DNA of 64,000 nucleotides from an uncultured Acidobacteriota bacterium (GCA_903873705.1 CAIQPK010000090.1:124001-188000); one strand, 5' to 3'. Positions 30,575-40,814 are shown, counted from the first letter of the stretch. Translations and numbers: made by a program. The notes: generated from the sequence alone by a model not told the origin.

Positions 30575-31159
30575 TTATGCGTGGGGATCGGCGGCGGAGT
30601 CGGCGCGGCGCTTGGCCGGGCGATCGCCCCTGGGCTCGCCGTCGCCATTAATTTCGGGCCGCGCGCGCGTGGCTTCCGAGCTGGTCATCTTCCACTGGCC
30701 GCTGGCCAGCCGCTGGTAAACGCGCGTGTAGCGGAATAACCCCTGGATAGGATTGCCATTGTTCGTGCCCTTGACCTGCGCACGAGAGATCACGACGGCG
30801 ACAATCGGGCCAATCTGCTTGACCTTGACGTCGGAGAGCTCGATATCGGTGAGCATTGCCTTGCGGTCGCGGATGCGGGCCAGCTGCTGGGCCTTAGTGA
30901 GCACCTCGCCGGCCGCGGTGATGCCGACGTAATCGTCGGAGAGCAGGCGGTCCAGGGCATCGGCATCGCCATCCAGCGTGGCCTGCCGCCACTGTTCTTC
31001 CATGTTCTCCACCGTCTGGCGCGCCGCCCGCTTGGGCTTCATGTGCTTGGCCTTGGCCTGGAAAGCCAGCGCCGAAGGCACCGCTGCCAGCACCAGCAGC
31101 GCCGCTGCCAGCCAGACACCGCCACGCAGGCGCGAACGTGATGGAGAGTTGTAAACCAT
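30575..31159 (-). CDS. exported DUF4440 (SnoaL/NTF2-like) protein
   Basis: A 194-residue protein with a signal peptide or anchor (GGVWLAAALLVLAAVPSALA, about 13-32) and an NTF2-like fold domain: VENMEEQWRQATLDGDADAL, DRLLSDDYVGITAAGEVLTK, then IELSDVKVKQIGPIVAVVIS and FRYTRVYQRLASGQWKMTSS. Such DUF4440 domains form a cone-shaped pocket; ligands are usually unknown. The ATG at 31159 (MVYNSPSRSRLRGG) places the hydrophobic segment correctly. An ATG at 31234 would add 25 residues. Confidence 0.75.
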   Translation of the reverse strand: MVYNSPSRSRLRGGVWLAAALLVLAAVPSALAFQAKAKHMKPKRAARQTVENMEEQWRQATLDGDADALDRLLSDDYVGITAAGEVLTKAQQLARIRDRKAMLTDIELSDVKVKQIGPIVAVVISRAQVKGTNNGNPIQGLFRYTRVYQRLASGQWKMTSSEATRARPEINGDGEPRGDRPAKRRADSAADPHA

Positions 31160-31291
31160 GGGCGTACCGGATGTTAGACCCGATTCTGCTCCGCCGTCAA
31201 AATCCCATCGCAGCGCGATACCAGGCCCGCTCATATGAGTTGGACGCGGGACGAGCCAGAATAGTCGAATCCGCGCCGGATCATCACCCGA

Positions 31292-31579
31292 TCAGGCGAT
31301 CGCCTGCAGGTTTTCAACGACCCGGTCGAGCATCTTCTGATACAGGCCGCCGATAGCGAACTTAGCGAAGTGCGGGGAGGCACGATGGGCTTCCACGGCC
31401 GCTTCGTCCTTGTACTGCTCATAGATCAACACGGTGGAGGGATCGGACTCCACCCAATGCGACACGTAGGAAACGCAGCCCGGCTCCTGCCTGGAAGCGC
31501 GGGTCAGTTCGCGCAAAACCTGTGTCATCTCATCGCGCTCGTCGTCTGGAAAGCGCAGCCGTACCGTGAAGCTGATCAT
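31292..31579 (-). CDS. antibiotic biosynthesis monooxygenase (ABM) domain protein
   Basis: A 95-residue ferredoxin-like-fold dimer-forming protein of the YgiN/ABM type: MISFTVRLRFPDDERDEM, LRELTRASRQEPGCVSYVSH, STVLIYEQYKDEAAVEAHRA, SPHFAKFAIGGL. Related proteins oxidise quinols or other aromatics or act as stress-response accessory proteins; the substrate here is unknown. The ATG at 31579 fits the family start. Stand-alone on the reverse strand between the DUF4440 gene and purA. Confidence 0.85.
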   Translation of the reverse strand: MISFTVRLRFPDDERDEMTQVLRELTRASRQEPGCVSYVSHWVESDPSTVLIYEQYKDEAAVEAHRASPHFAKFAIGGLYQKMLDRVVENLQAIA

Positions 31580-31709
31580 TATTTCTCCAATGCTATGTTG
31601 ACGAGCCTATCGCAAAACCCGCGCAACGCACATGACGATTACGCCACGCTGCTGTTGAAATTGCAGGTCTTCGGTGCCGATTCCGCCAAGGCGGGGCCGG
31701 TAAAGAAGC

Positions 31710-31745
31710 GCGGCGCACCCCTCCGCATGGGAGTGAGTGCGCCGC
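31710..31745 (-). terminator. hairpin downstream of purA
   Basis: 9-bp stem gcggcgcac / gtgcgccgc with further pairing inside (ctcc/ggag), lying 29 bp after the purA stop. On the reverse strand it is followed by gcttcttt, a weak U-tract; on the forward strand by ttgttttt. Confidence 0.55.
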
Positions 31746-31773
31746 TTGTTTTTGTGTCGGGTTCTGTAACGCC

Positions 31774-33096
<1,323 letters not shown>

Positions 33097-33241
33097 GAGG
33101 GTGCTCCGGAAAGACTTCGGGTGGGAGTGCGCGGTCAGGCAGGAAAGCCCGCGCCCATGATTCATTTTATACCGCTTGACGGCTCCGGGTCGCCCGCTTT
33201 TGGCGGCTGAGAACTTATACTCCGCAAAGGAGACTCGACCG

Positions 33242-33493
33242 ATGCCCGTCAGTTTTGAACGCATGCGCGAAATGGAAGGCAAGCGCGTGAGGATGTGCTT
33301 CACCGACGGCAACCAGATCGTCGCCCGCCTGCTGAGCGCTACCGAGGACATCGAAGGCTTCCACCACCTGATTTACGACAGCGTGGAATGGGCCAACGAT
33401 CCTGATGAACTCGCCCGCAGCGCCGGCGCGACGAGCTACGCGGAAGGTGAAACGCTGGAGAGCATCGACGAGGCCGCCGCCGCGCATGCCTGA
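33242..33493 (+). CDS. small conserved-looking hypothetical protein
   Basis: An 83-residue soluble protein (MPVSFERMREMEGKRVRMCF, then DGNQIVARLLSATEDIEGFH and LIYDSVEWANDPDELA), acidic at the C-terminus. Not assigned to a named family; the beta-rich first half could be a small SH3/Sm-like barrel. The AAAGGAGA site 9 nt before the ATG is excellent. Its end overlaps the mutM start by 8 bp, so it is co-translated with a DNA repair enzyme. Confidence 0.75.
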   Translation: MPVSFERMREMEGKRVRMCFTDGNQIVARLLSATEDIEGFHHLIYDSVEWANDPDELARSAGATSYAEGETLESIDEAAAAHA

Positions 33494-34289
33494 GCTGCCT
33501 GAGGTCGAAACCATTGCCAACGGCGTGAACGAACGCGTGCGCGGAGCGCGCATTACGCGCGTGTGGACCAGCGGAAAGCCCCAGACGTTCAAATCGCCCG
33601 AGCAGGAGATCGCCGACACACTGACTGGCGCAACGATTGCCGCCGTGCGGCGCGTGGGCAAGACGGTGGTCATGGACGTGACGCGGAAAAAGATTGCGGC
33701 GCAGTTTCTGATCCACCTGGGCATGACGGGGCGGCTGCTGGTGTCGCAACCGGAGGTGGCATTGCCGGCGCATACGCACGCGATCCTCTCACTGGCCGAT
33801 GGGCGCGAGATTCGCTTTGTTGATCCGCGGCGGTTTGGGCGGCTCTCGGTGACGAGCGGATACACAGGGCCGGGCGCGGAGCCGACGACGATAAGCGCGG
33901 AGGCGTTTGCGCAGCTGTTCAAGGGCCGCAAACTGGCGATCAAGGCGGCGCTGCTGAACCAGTCAATCCTGCACGGCGTGGGCAACATTTATGCGGACGA
34001 GAGCCTGTTCCGCGCCGGCATACGACCGCGTCGTCAGGCCGGAAGACTGACGCGCGCGGAACTGGATCGTCTGCACCAGGCGCTGCAGGACGTGCTGGCG
34101 AGGGCTATTCATCTCGGCGGCTCGTCGGTTTCGGACTACGTGGACGCCGAAGGCCGGCGCGGCTACTTCCAGATTGAGCACAAGGTTTATGGCCACGCGG
34201 GCGAAGATTGCAGCGATTGCGGGACGGCGCTGAAGAAGCTGGTGGTGGGCGGACGAACCACGGTGTACTGCCCTAACTGCCAAAAGTAA
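33486..34289 (+). CDS. mutM: formamidopyrimidine-DNA glycosylase
   Basis: A 267-residue Fpg that removes 8-oxoguanine and formamidopyrimidines and nicks the abasic site. The N-terminal catalytic proline and glutamate are in MPELPEVETIANGV. The Lys loop is HLGMTGRLLV and the helix-two-turn-helix is LNQSILHGVGNIYADESLF. The C-terminal zinc finger has all four cysteines (C-x2-C in CSDCGTALKK and C-x2-C in YCPNCQK). The proline must be exposed after Met removal, which fixes the ATG at 33486. Confidence 0.95.
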   Translation: MPELPEVETIANGVNERVRGARITRVWTSGKPQTFKSPEQEIADTLTGATIAAVRRVGKTVVMDVTRKKIAAQFLIHLGMTGRLLVSQPEVALPAHTHAILSLADGREIRFVDPRRFGRLSVTSGYTGPGAEPTTISAEAFAQLFKGRKLAIKAALLNQSILHGVGNIYADESLFRAGIRPRRQAGRLTRAELDRLHQALQDVLARAIHLGGSSVSDYVDAEGRRGYFQIEHKVYGHAGEDCSDCGTALKKLVVGGRTTVYCPNCQK

Positions 34290-34326
34290 GACATACAGCA
34301 CGGCGCACAGCAGTGGCCGTAGTCGC

Positions 34327-35283
34327 CTACCGCGCCGCAGCCTGCTCCGCTGCAATCGCTGCGCCGATTACGCGGGTGGCGTGATCGTCTTCGACAATCT
34401 CAATCGAGTAGCTCTGGATGGGGCTCATCTTCACCATCTGGTGGAGGTAGTCCTTCAGCAGGTTCAGGTCAACGAAGCGGACGTTGAAGCCCGTCAGAAA
34501 GAATTTTCCGGGGCCGGCCTGGTGGATGGACGTCGCCGTGGCGGCGGCCAGCGCCTTGTGCCACAGATGTTTGAACTCCACGCAGCGGGGGTCGCCGTGA
34601 CGGGTGTTGGCGGCGGCGAACACTTCTTCGGGCTCGAGGTCCAGAAAGCGAAGCCGCATGGCGCGGTGGCCCATGATGCCTTCCAGGTGGCCGCGCCCGC
34701 CGCAGCCGCAGAAGCGCTCGCGGTCGTCCAGCGATACAACCGAGTGGCCGCCTTCCCACACGCCTTCCGCGAACGGATAGCGGCCGTAGCCGATGCCGGT
34801 GCCGAGAGTCCAGACGCGGATCATGTGGTCGAGCTTGCCGTGGCGTGAGGCCAGGCCAGCGGCTACGCCGTCGGCGTCGTTCAGGATGTTTACGGGAGCG
34901 CTGATGCCGTGCTTCGCGAGGTCTGCGGCGACGAGCTCCTGCATGTGCGCGCCCTTGAGCTGGGGGAGATTCGGAGCCTCTTCCACGACGCCGTTCTTCA
35001 GCAGGCCGGGGAGAGCGATGCCCACGGCGTCGAGCGTTCCCTCAACACCCTTCACAACGGACGCAACCAGCTTGCAGATTTCTTCGACGAGCGCACCTGT
35101 CGGCAACTCGACCAGTGCGTCGTCCTCGGTGGCATCCTTCGGCGCGGGGCCGGCGGGGTAAGTCTGAATTTCGCCTTGCAAGACATGATCGACAACCAGC
35201 CCGGCGTACACGCGTTCCGCCATCACCACGCCAATCGTCCGGGTGGTCTTCGCCGCTTCGTTCGGTGTTGCGTGGTCCGTCAT
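34327..35283 (-). CDS. ROK-family sugar kinase
   Basis: A 318-residue cytoplasmic kinase of the ROK family. N-terminal phosphate loop region TIGVVMAERVYAGLVVDHVL, catalytic aspartate in VNILNDADGVAAGL, second glycine motif WTLGTGIGYGRY and the zinc signature FCGCGGRGHLEGIMG. The usual signature is C-G-C-G-x2-G-C-x-E; here the third cysteine is His, which could still ligate zinc. Function is probably glucose or other hexose phosphorylation. It follows sthA by 26 bp on the same strand. ATG at 35283 starts MTDHATPNEA. Confidence 0.8.
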   Translation of the reverse strand: MTDHATPNEAAKTTRTIGVVMAERVYAGLVVDHVLQGEIQTYPAGPAPKDATEDDALVELPTGALVEEICKLVASVVKGVEGTLDAVGIALPGLLKNGVVEEAPNLPQLKGAHMQELVAADLAKHGISAPVNILNDADGVAAGLASRHGKLDHMIRVWTLGTGIGYGRYPFAEGVWEGGHSVVSLDDRERFCGCGGRGHLEGIMGHRAMRLRFLDLEPEEVFAAANTRHGDPRCVEFKHLWHKALAAATATSIHQAGPGKFFLTGFNVRFVDLNLLKDYLHQMVKMSPIQSYSIEIVEDDHATRVIGAAIAAEQAAAR

Positions 35284-35309
35284 GCTCTGCCTCTTTGCTT
35301 CGGCCGTTG

Positions 35310-36707
35310 CTAGTCGAACTTGCTGACGCGATTGAGCCCGTTGAATGCCGCCACTTTGTAGCACTCGGCCAGCGTCGGATAGTTGAACACCGTCTCGACA
35401 AAATAATCCAGCGTGCCGTTCAGCGCCATCACCGCCTGGCCAATGTGCAGCAGCTCGCTGGCGCCTTCGCCGATGATGTGCACGCCGAGGATCGCATGCG
35501 ATTCGCGATGGAAGATCAGCTTCAAGCGCCCGGTGGTATCGCCGCGAATTTGTCCGCGTGCAATTTCGCGGTAGTAGGCCACGCCCACTTCGTAGGGCAC
35601 GTCTTCCTCGGTGAGCTGCTCCTCGGTTTTGCCGATGAACGAAATCTCCGGGATGGTGTAGATGCCGTAGGGATAGAAGCTGGGGTTGGAAATAATCTCG
35701 TTGTCGCCGAAGGCGCGCGCTGCCGCGATGCGTCCCTGCTCCATCGACACCGATGCCAGCGAGGGAAAGCCGATCACGTCACCCGCTGCGAAAACGCAGG
35801 GCTGCTTGGTGCGGAAGTCCTTGTCGACGGGGATGCGGCCGCGCGCATCCGCTTCAATGCCGGCAGCGGCGAGGTTCAGCTCATCCACGTTACCCTGGCG
35901 GCCGACGGCGTAGAGCAGTGCATCGCCGGTCAGCTTCTTCTTCGATTCCAGCGTGGCAACGACGGTGCCGTCCGCGAGTTCTTCGACCGACTCCACTTCT
36001 TCATTCAAGCGCATGGTCACTCGCGCATCGCGCAGGTGATAGCTGAGGGCTTCGACGATTTCCTGGTCGGCAAATTCAAGCAGGCGCGGGCGACGCTCGA
36101 TCAGCGTGACGCGCACGCCGAGCGCGGCGAACATGCAGCAGTACTCCACGCCGATGACGCCGCCGCCGACGATGATCATGGTGCGCGGCAGCTCCTTCAG
36201 GTTCATGATCAGGTCGGAGTTCACGATCGTGGTGCCGTTGATCTTAACCTTGGGCGAGTTGGCCGGCTTGGTGCCGGTGGCGATCAGCACGTTCTTCGTC
36301 TCGTAGACGTTCGCTCCGCGCGAGTTGGTGACTTTGACGTGGGTGAGGTCTTCAAAGCTAGCGGTGCCGATCAACATCTCCACGTTGTTGCGCGAAAGCT
36401 GCGCCTCGGTGACGTCGACTTCGGTCTTGATGACGTGCTGAACGCGGAAGGCGAGGTCCGCCATCGTGATGCGTTCCTTCACGCGATAGTTCATGCCGTA
36501 GATGGATTTGTAGTTGTAGCCGGAGAGGTGCAGCACGGCCTCGCGCATGGTTTTGGAAGGGATGGTGCCGGTGTTGATGCACGCTCCGCCGACGACCTCG
36601 CGGCTCTCCACCACGGCAATTTTTTTGCCCATTTTGGCGCCATAAATGGCTGCGCGCTGGCCTGCGGGGCCCGAGCCGATGACGATAAGGTCGTAAACAG
36701 TGCCCAT
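35310..36707 (-). CDS. sthA: soluble NAD(P)+ transhydrogenase
   Basis: A 465-residue flavoprotein, matching the about 466 of E. coli SthA, that interconverts NADPH/NAD+ and NADP+/NADH. FAD motif YDLIVIGSGPAGQRAAIYGA and NAD(P) motif IIVGGGVIGVEYCCMFAALG are clear. The disulfide position reads GGACINTGTIPSKTMREA: only one cysteine of the CxxxxC of disulfide reductases, as in true transhydrogenases. Dimer-interface motifs FNYPTLAECYKVAAFNGLNR are present. The ATG at 36707 (MGTVYDLIVI) fits the family; the frame extends 45 codons further. Operon with the ROK kinase. Confidence 0.93.
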   Translation of the reverse strand: MGTVYDLIVIGSGPAGQRAAIYGAKMGKKIAVVESREVVGGACINTGTIPSKTMREAVLHLSGYNYKSIYGMNYRVKERITMADLAFRVQHVIKTEVDVTEAQLSRNNVEMLIGTASFEDLTHVKVTNSRGANVYETKNVLIATGTKPANSPKVKINGTTIVNSDLIMNLKELPRTMIIVGGGVIGVEYCCMFAALGVRVTLIERRPRLLEFADQEIVEALSYHLRDARVTMRLNEEVESVEELADGTVVATLESKKKLTGDALLYAVGRQGNVDELNLAAAGIEADARGRIPVDKDFRTKQPCVFAAGDVIGFPSLASVSMEQGRIAAARAFGDNEIISNPSFYPYGIYTIPEISFIGKTEEQLTEEDVPYEVGVAYYREIARGQIRGDTTGRLKLIFHRESHAILGVHIIGEGASELLHIGQAVMALNGTLDYFVETVFNYPTLAECYKVAAFNGLNRVSKFD

Positions 36708-36849
36708 AGGCGTCGCCAGTATCTCCTCTGCAGTTTCATTGGATGCACCGGCGGAGCTGTTCCGCTGGCAGGCTAAAGAGCGCGTCACTCCCATCATAGC
36801 GCCGCAAAGCATTTCATCCCGATGAACGGCTGACAGATACACTATCGGC

Positions 36850-37461
36850 GTGCTTCGCTATGCCATAACGGACCGTGCTTCGCTGCCGGGAACCGGCGCG
36901 GAGAAAAACGCGTCCCTGCTGCAACTGGCAGCGCTCTGGGCCGCGGAGGACATCGACTTTGTGCAGCTTCGCGAGAAGAACATGGACGCGGGAGCGCTGA
37001 CGGCACTCGCCCGCCAGCTAACAGCGGTGCTGGGTGCGAAGACGAAGCTGTTGATCAATGGTCGCGCCGATGTGGCGCTTGCGGCCCGTGCCGCGGGCGT
37101 TCACTTGACTGCGCGGCCCGGTGAGCTGACGCCGCAGGATGTGCGGCGACTGTGGGCGCTTTTGCCGGCGCCGAAGCCGTTCATCAGCGTGGCGTGCCAC
37201 AGCGTGGAGGAAGCCGCGCAGGCGAGCGCGGCGGGTGCGGACCTGATCCTGTTTGCCCCGGTGTTCGAAAAGCGCGTCGAGGGCAGGGTGGTAAGCGAAG
37301 GCTGCGGTCTGCAGATGCTGGCGCAAGCCTGCGAAGCAGCGCTGGGAACTCCTGTACTGGCGATGGGCGGAATCACCAGCGCTAACGCGCAGCAGTGCGT
37401 TGCGGCGGGCGCGGCCGGTGTGGCGGGCATTCGCCTGTTTATGGAAGGTGGCGAGCGATGA
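36850..37461 (+). CDS. thiamine phosphate synthase-like (ThiE/TenI) protein
   Basis: A 203-residue TIM-barrel protein. The diphosphate/thiazole region IDFVQLREKNMDAGALTALA, KLLINGRADVALAARAAGVH, and the C-terminal phosphate site VLAMGGITSANAQQCVAAGA with VAGIRLFM follow the ThiE/TenI pattern. The loop that reads G-P-[IV]-F-x-T in ThiE is FAPVFEKRVEGR here, so it could be a TenI-like or unusual ThiE. Translation starts at GTG 36850. The stop overlaps the next gene's ATG (ATGA). No TPP riboswitch was recognised. Confidence 0.75.
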   Translation: MLRYAITDRASLPGTGAEKNASLLQLAALWAAEDIDFVQLREKNMDAGALTALARQLTAVLGAKTKLLINGRADVALAARAAGVHLTARPGELTPQDVRRLWALLPAPKPFISVACHSVEEAAQASAAGADLILFAPVFEKRVEGRVVSEGCGLQMLAQACEAALGTPVLAMGGITSANAQQCVAAGAAGVAGIRLFMEGGER

Positions 37462-38639
37462 CCACGCGCGCTCTTCCGGCACGCCGGTTCCCTGCCTGGT
37501 TCGTGCTGTACCTGGGGTTCGTTTCCGCAGTTACGCTCATCGCGGGCGTTATGCACGTGCAGGCGCGCGGCAAGTGGACGATAGCTGACTGGCTGATCAA
37601 CTATCACGCCGGATTCGTGCGCCGCGGCCTTACGGGAGAGGTCGCGCTGCGACTGGGTAGCGTGCTGCATGTGTCGCCGTGGCTGCTGGTGCTGCTGCTG
37701 CAACTTACCTGCTATGCGGCGATGCTGTACGCCGTGGCGCGGCTGGTGGAGCGCACGGCATGGCCGCTATGGAAGCTCGCGCTGGTGCTTTCGCCGGCTA
37801 CTCTGGCTTTCCCGGTGCTCGGCCCGGAAGGCGGTTTTCGGAAAGAGATACTACTGCTTGCGGGGCTCGGGCTGCTGCTGGTGATGCCGCTGAAACAGGT
37901 GCGGCCCTTACTGCTCGCGGTGTTTACGGTGGTGCTGACCGTGGTCTGCGTGCTGAGCCACGAGTCGCTGCTGGTGTTCTCGATTTACGTCATAGCGGCG
38001 CTGCTGATCGGGCTTGAAGACCGTTGGCAGGGGTTGGGCCTGAGCGCGCTGGTGGCGATCACGGCGGCGGAGACGTTCTCGGTGGTACTGCATCATCCCG
38101 GCGGGCCGCGAGTCGCGCTTAGCGTCTGCGGTGCGCTCGGGTATGACATGAGCGGCGCGATGCCCGAGCCCTGTACTGGCGCCATCGCGTATCTCGGCCA
38201 CAGCCTGGCGTGGGCGGGCCGGGACGTGGCGCAGCAGGCTGCCACGTATCACTATGCCCGCCTCTACACCGTCGATGCGGCGCTCGCATCGATCCCCATC
38301 GTGATGGCGTTCATGGCGCTGTGGCGGATCCAGAGCGCTCGCCGGGCCCTGATCCTTGTGGGGAGCGCGGCCGGGCTGGGCATCGTCGCGTCGGTGCCGC
38401 TCTTTCTCTACGGTTCCGACTGGGGACGCTGGATTTATATCCACGTCTTTTCGATCGCGCTTCTTCTCTTCTTCATCCACCAGCGCTACGGGACCACCGA
38501 AGCTGCCCCGGCACGCACGCCGATACAGCGCGTTACGCTGCTGGCTTATGCCACGTGCTGGAGCCTGCCATTCGTCGGCAGCTACGGCCTGCACTTTGGT
38601 TATGTGCAGTATGTCTGGTTGCTGCTGCACAACCGCTAG
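37458..38639 (+). CDS. multi-pass membrane protein, polysaccharide-type
   Basis: A 393-residue integral membrane protein with about nine to ten hydrophobic segments. The N-terminal motif WTIADWLINYHAGFVRRGLT is typical of a family of membrane proteins often found in glycan biosynthesis clusters of many bacteria; their activity is not established. Other recognisable points are FPVLGPEGGFRKEIL and the C-terminal WGRWIYIHVFSIALLL. It overlaps the thiE-like gene by ATGA, so they are co-translated, although no functional link is obvious. Confidence 0.75.
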   Translation: MTTRALPARRFPAWFVLYLGFVSAVTLIAGVMHVQARGKWTIADWLINYHAGFVRRGLTGEVALRLGSVLHVSPWLLVLLLQLTCYAAMLYAVARLVERTAWPLWKLALVLSPATLAFPVLGPEGGFRKEILLLAGLGLLLVMPLKQVRPLLLAVFTVVLTVVCVLSHESLLVFSIYVIAALLIGLEDRWQGLGLSALVAITAAETFSVVLHHPGGPRVALSVCGALGYDMSGAMPEPCTGAIAYLGHSLAWAGRDVAQQAATYHYARLYTVDAALASIPIVMAFMALWRIQSARRALILVGSAAGLGIVASVPLFLYGSDWGRWIYIHVFSIALLLFFIHQRYGTTEAAPARTPIQRVTLLAYATCWSLPFVGSYGLHFGYVQYVWLLLHNR

Positions 38640-38641
38640 GC

Positions 38642-39844
38642 TCAGCTCTTGAAGACGGTGGTGGAAGGGTTATGGTGCATCCAGTCGAACCAGAACGTCT
38701 TGTGGGCCTCGATGGGCTCCATGCAGCGCCCGGAGTAGCTTCCCGAGATGGCGCAGCCATGGAAGTCCCACGCTGACCCGGTGCCCGTATCGGTCATGAG
38801 CCCGCTGCCTGCTGCGGTGACGAAGGTCAGCGACTCGGGTTGGCCTGGAAGCTGTGCCTTGAACGTCCGTATTGACGTATGGTCCGGACCCACGACAATC
38901 AGCACAGGTGTATCGCCCACCCGGTCTTCAACCAGACCGGCGCTGAGGATGGCCTTGATGGGATAGGCCTTGCTCTGGCCATCGACGGCAACGCCCCACA
39001 TGAGTTCATACGGAATGTATCCAGTGTGCGAAGTGTCGACTACGGTTGGATTCCGCGTAATCCCGGTGTCCCAGTTCTTGGACTCATAATCTCCGGCGTA
39101 CAGCGCGTTGGGCTTCAATACCATGCCCTTTGGCTGCTCATTGCGCCAGGTAGCAAAGGTCAGTTCGTCGCTGTGGAGCACGGTCAGGCGCTTGCCCTTC
39201 AACGGACCCCAGAGGGCTTCGCCGGTGCTCTGCTGCCAAACTGTCGACGTCTGCTCGTCGCGCAGCATGGCGTTGCCGTTGTTGATGCCGGTGAGCCGGA
39301 ATGTGAGCGTCTGGCCATCGAGAACGCGGCTGAAGATGAGCCCGGTATGGCATAGCGTGCAATAAGTGGCCGCAACCGGTGTTCCGCCGACGGTGTCGTT
39401 GACGATGTGGTGATAGCCCATGGTGCGTATGGGATAGGCGTGCGATTCGCCGCCGATGGTGACCGCGAGCACCTTGTCGTCGCCGTCGACCTGCGTCGTT
39501 GCGGGCGATTCAAAGGCTGGCGCCGGATACGGCTTGAACATCACCTCAAACACGTTCACATGGGTCAGCGTGGCTCCTGCCACGGACACCAGCAGCAGCA
39601 GCACGAGGACGATCTTCCCGATGACACGCGCTGACTTCCAGCCGGCGAAGAGCGCCCACACGGCAACCAGCGCGCATAAAGCCGATATCCACGGCGCCCA
39701 TGACCGCACTGTCAGCGCCATGGTCAGCTGCCCGGGATCCTGCGGAACGAAGGGCCGGATGACGTAAAGCGGCACGATCACCGACGCTGCGGCGATCAGG
39801 GCGCAGATAAATGCCAGCATTCCTGCGGTTCGACTACGTATCAT
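38642..39844 (-). CDS. DUF3179 membrane-anchored protein with CxxCH motif
   Basis: A 400-residue protein with three N-terminal membrane segments (about 10-30, 50-68, 76-96) and a large extracytoplasmic DUF3179 domain: AYPIRTMGYHHIVNDTVGGT, PVAATYCTLCHTG, STVWQQSTGEALWGPLKGKR, YIPYELMWGVAVDGQSKAYP. The cysteine pair reads C162-T-L-C165-H166, a CxxCH heme c attachment pattern, where many family members have CxLCG. Whether heme is attached is unknown. It is convergent with the membrane protein gene. Confidence 0.8.
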   Translation of the reverse strand: MIRSRTAGMLAFICALIAAASVIVPLYVIRPFVPQDPGQLTMALTVRSWAPWISALCALVAVWALFAGWKSARVIGKIVLVLLLLVSVAGATLTHVNVFEVMFKPYPAPAFESPATTQVDGDDKVLAVTIGGESHAYPIRTMGYHHIVNDTVGGTPVAATYCTLCHTGLIFSRVLDGQTLTFRLTGINNGNAMLRDEQTSTVWQQSTGEALWGPLKGKRLTVLHSDELTFATWRNEQPKGMVLKPNALYAGDYESKNWDTGITRNPTVVDTSHTGYIPYELMWGVAVDGQSKAYPIKAILSAGLVEDRVGDTPVLIVVGPDHTSIRTFKAQLPGQPESLTFVTAAGSGLMTDTGTGSAWDFHGCAISGSYSGRCMEPIEAHKTFWFDWMHHNPSTTVFKS

Positions 39845-39934
39845 GGGGCGAGTTTATCGCACGGACGCCCATGCACGAACCCATTTTGAGCACCGCCGTT
39901 TGACGTGCCCCCTCACGAGTTCTACCCTTAAACC

Positions 39935-40501
39935 ATGCTCATCACCACGGCCCAACTGCACAAAGAACCCATCGCCCTGGACGAAAACCTGCCTGAGGGC
40001 GCGATTGACTATACGGCTGATGTTCGCCAGGTGGGACCGCTTTCGGTAAAAGGGCGTGCGGAACTCATCGAAGAACACCGTGGACACGGGGACATTGTGG
40101 ACGACATCCGGCTCCGCGCGAAGTTCTCCGGCGAGTTTGAGCTGCTGTGCGCGCGCTGCCTGGAGCCGGTCAGCGAGACCCTGAAGGGCGAGTTTGACCT
40201 CATTTTCCGCCCCGAAGCGGCCGATGCCGAGGCCGGCGAGCGCGCCATTACGGAAGAAGAGACCGAAATCGGGTATTATGGAAAGAGCGGCCTGTTGCTG
40301 GAGGACGCCATCCGGGAACAGGTGCTTCTGGCCCTGCCCGGGCGGACGCTCTGCCGGGAGGACTGCCAGGGACTTTGCCCGCACTGCGGCGCGAATCGCA
40401 ACAGCACACCGTGCCGCTGCGAGGAAAGCCGAACCGATCCGCGCTGGAACGCGCTGGCCGGACTGGCGGACAAAGGGTTAGCCGTAAAGCCGACAGCCTG
40501 A
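39935..40501 (+). CDS. DUF177/YceD family protein
   Basis: A 188-residue YceD-type protein. Domain marks are VKGRAELIEEHRGHG, IRLRAKFSGEFELLCARCLE and a cysteine-rich C-terminal segment (LCREDCQGLCPHCGANRN). YceD is linked to 23S rRNA accumulation and its gene characteristically precedes rpmF and plsX, exactly as here. The cysteines could bind a metal ion. Confidence 0.88.
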   Translation: MLITTAQLHKEPIALDENLPEGAIDYTADVRQVGPLSVKGRAELIEEHRGHGDIVDDIRLRAKFSGEFELLCARCLEPVSETLKGEFDLIFRPEAADAEAGERAITEEETEIGYYGKSGLLLEDAIREQVLLALPGRTLCREDCQGLCPHCGANRNSTPCRCEESRTDPRWNALAGLADKGLAVKPTA

Positions 40502-40601
40502 GCATCCGCTGACGTTTTGATCTACCAATTTGCTTTTAGATTTATGGCTCATGCTCGCGCGGTTTGCGCACTATGACAGAGCCGTTGCGAGAGGAACTAC
40601 C

Positions 40602-40787
40602 ATGCCTAATCCGAAGCGCCGCCACTCCAAGCAGCGCACCGCCAAGCGCCGCAGCCACGACTTTCTGACCCCCACCGGCACCTCGCTCTGCCCGAACTGC
40701 GGCGAGCGCAAGCAGTCGCACCGCGCCTGCAAGAAGTGCGGCGAGTACAAGGGTCGCGCTGTCGTTGCCACCAAAGAAGCTGTCTAA
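40602..40787 (+). CDS. rpmF: 50S ribosomal protein L32
   Basis: A 61-residue L32 (MPNPKRRHSKQRTAKRRSHD) with the zinc-binding C-x2-C...C-x2-C pattern (SLCPNCGERKQSHRACKKCG). The ATG at 40602 has GAGAGGAAC upstream, and the MPNPKRRHSK start is invariant in the family. It sits between yceD and plsX, the conserved bacterial order coupling ribosome and phospholipid genes. Confidence 0.95.
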   Translation: MPNPKRRHSKQRTAKRRSHDFLTPTGTSLCPNCGERKQSHRACKKCGEYKGRAVVATKEAV

Positions 40788-40814
40788 AACTGCTCCGCTG
40801 GTCACTCATCCCTG

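Noticed and set aside
31710-31745. Forward-strand terminator for an unseen gene
   Set aside because: No forward-strand gene lies upstream; the hairpin is better explained as the purA terminator, although its U-tract on that strand is weak.
35115-36776. Long forward-strand open frame over sthA and the ROK gene
   Set aside because: Antisense shadow of two clearly identified reverse-strand enzymes; no recognisable motif.
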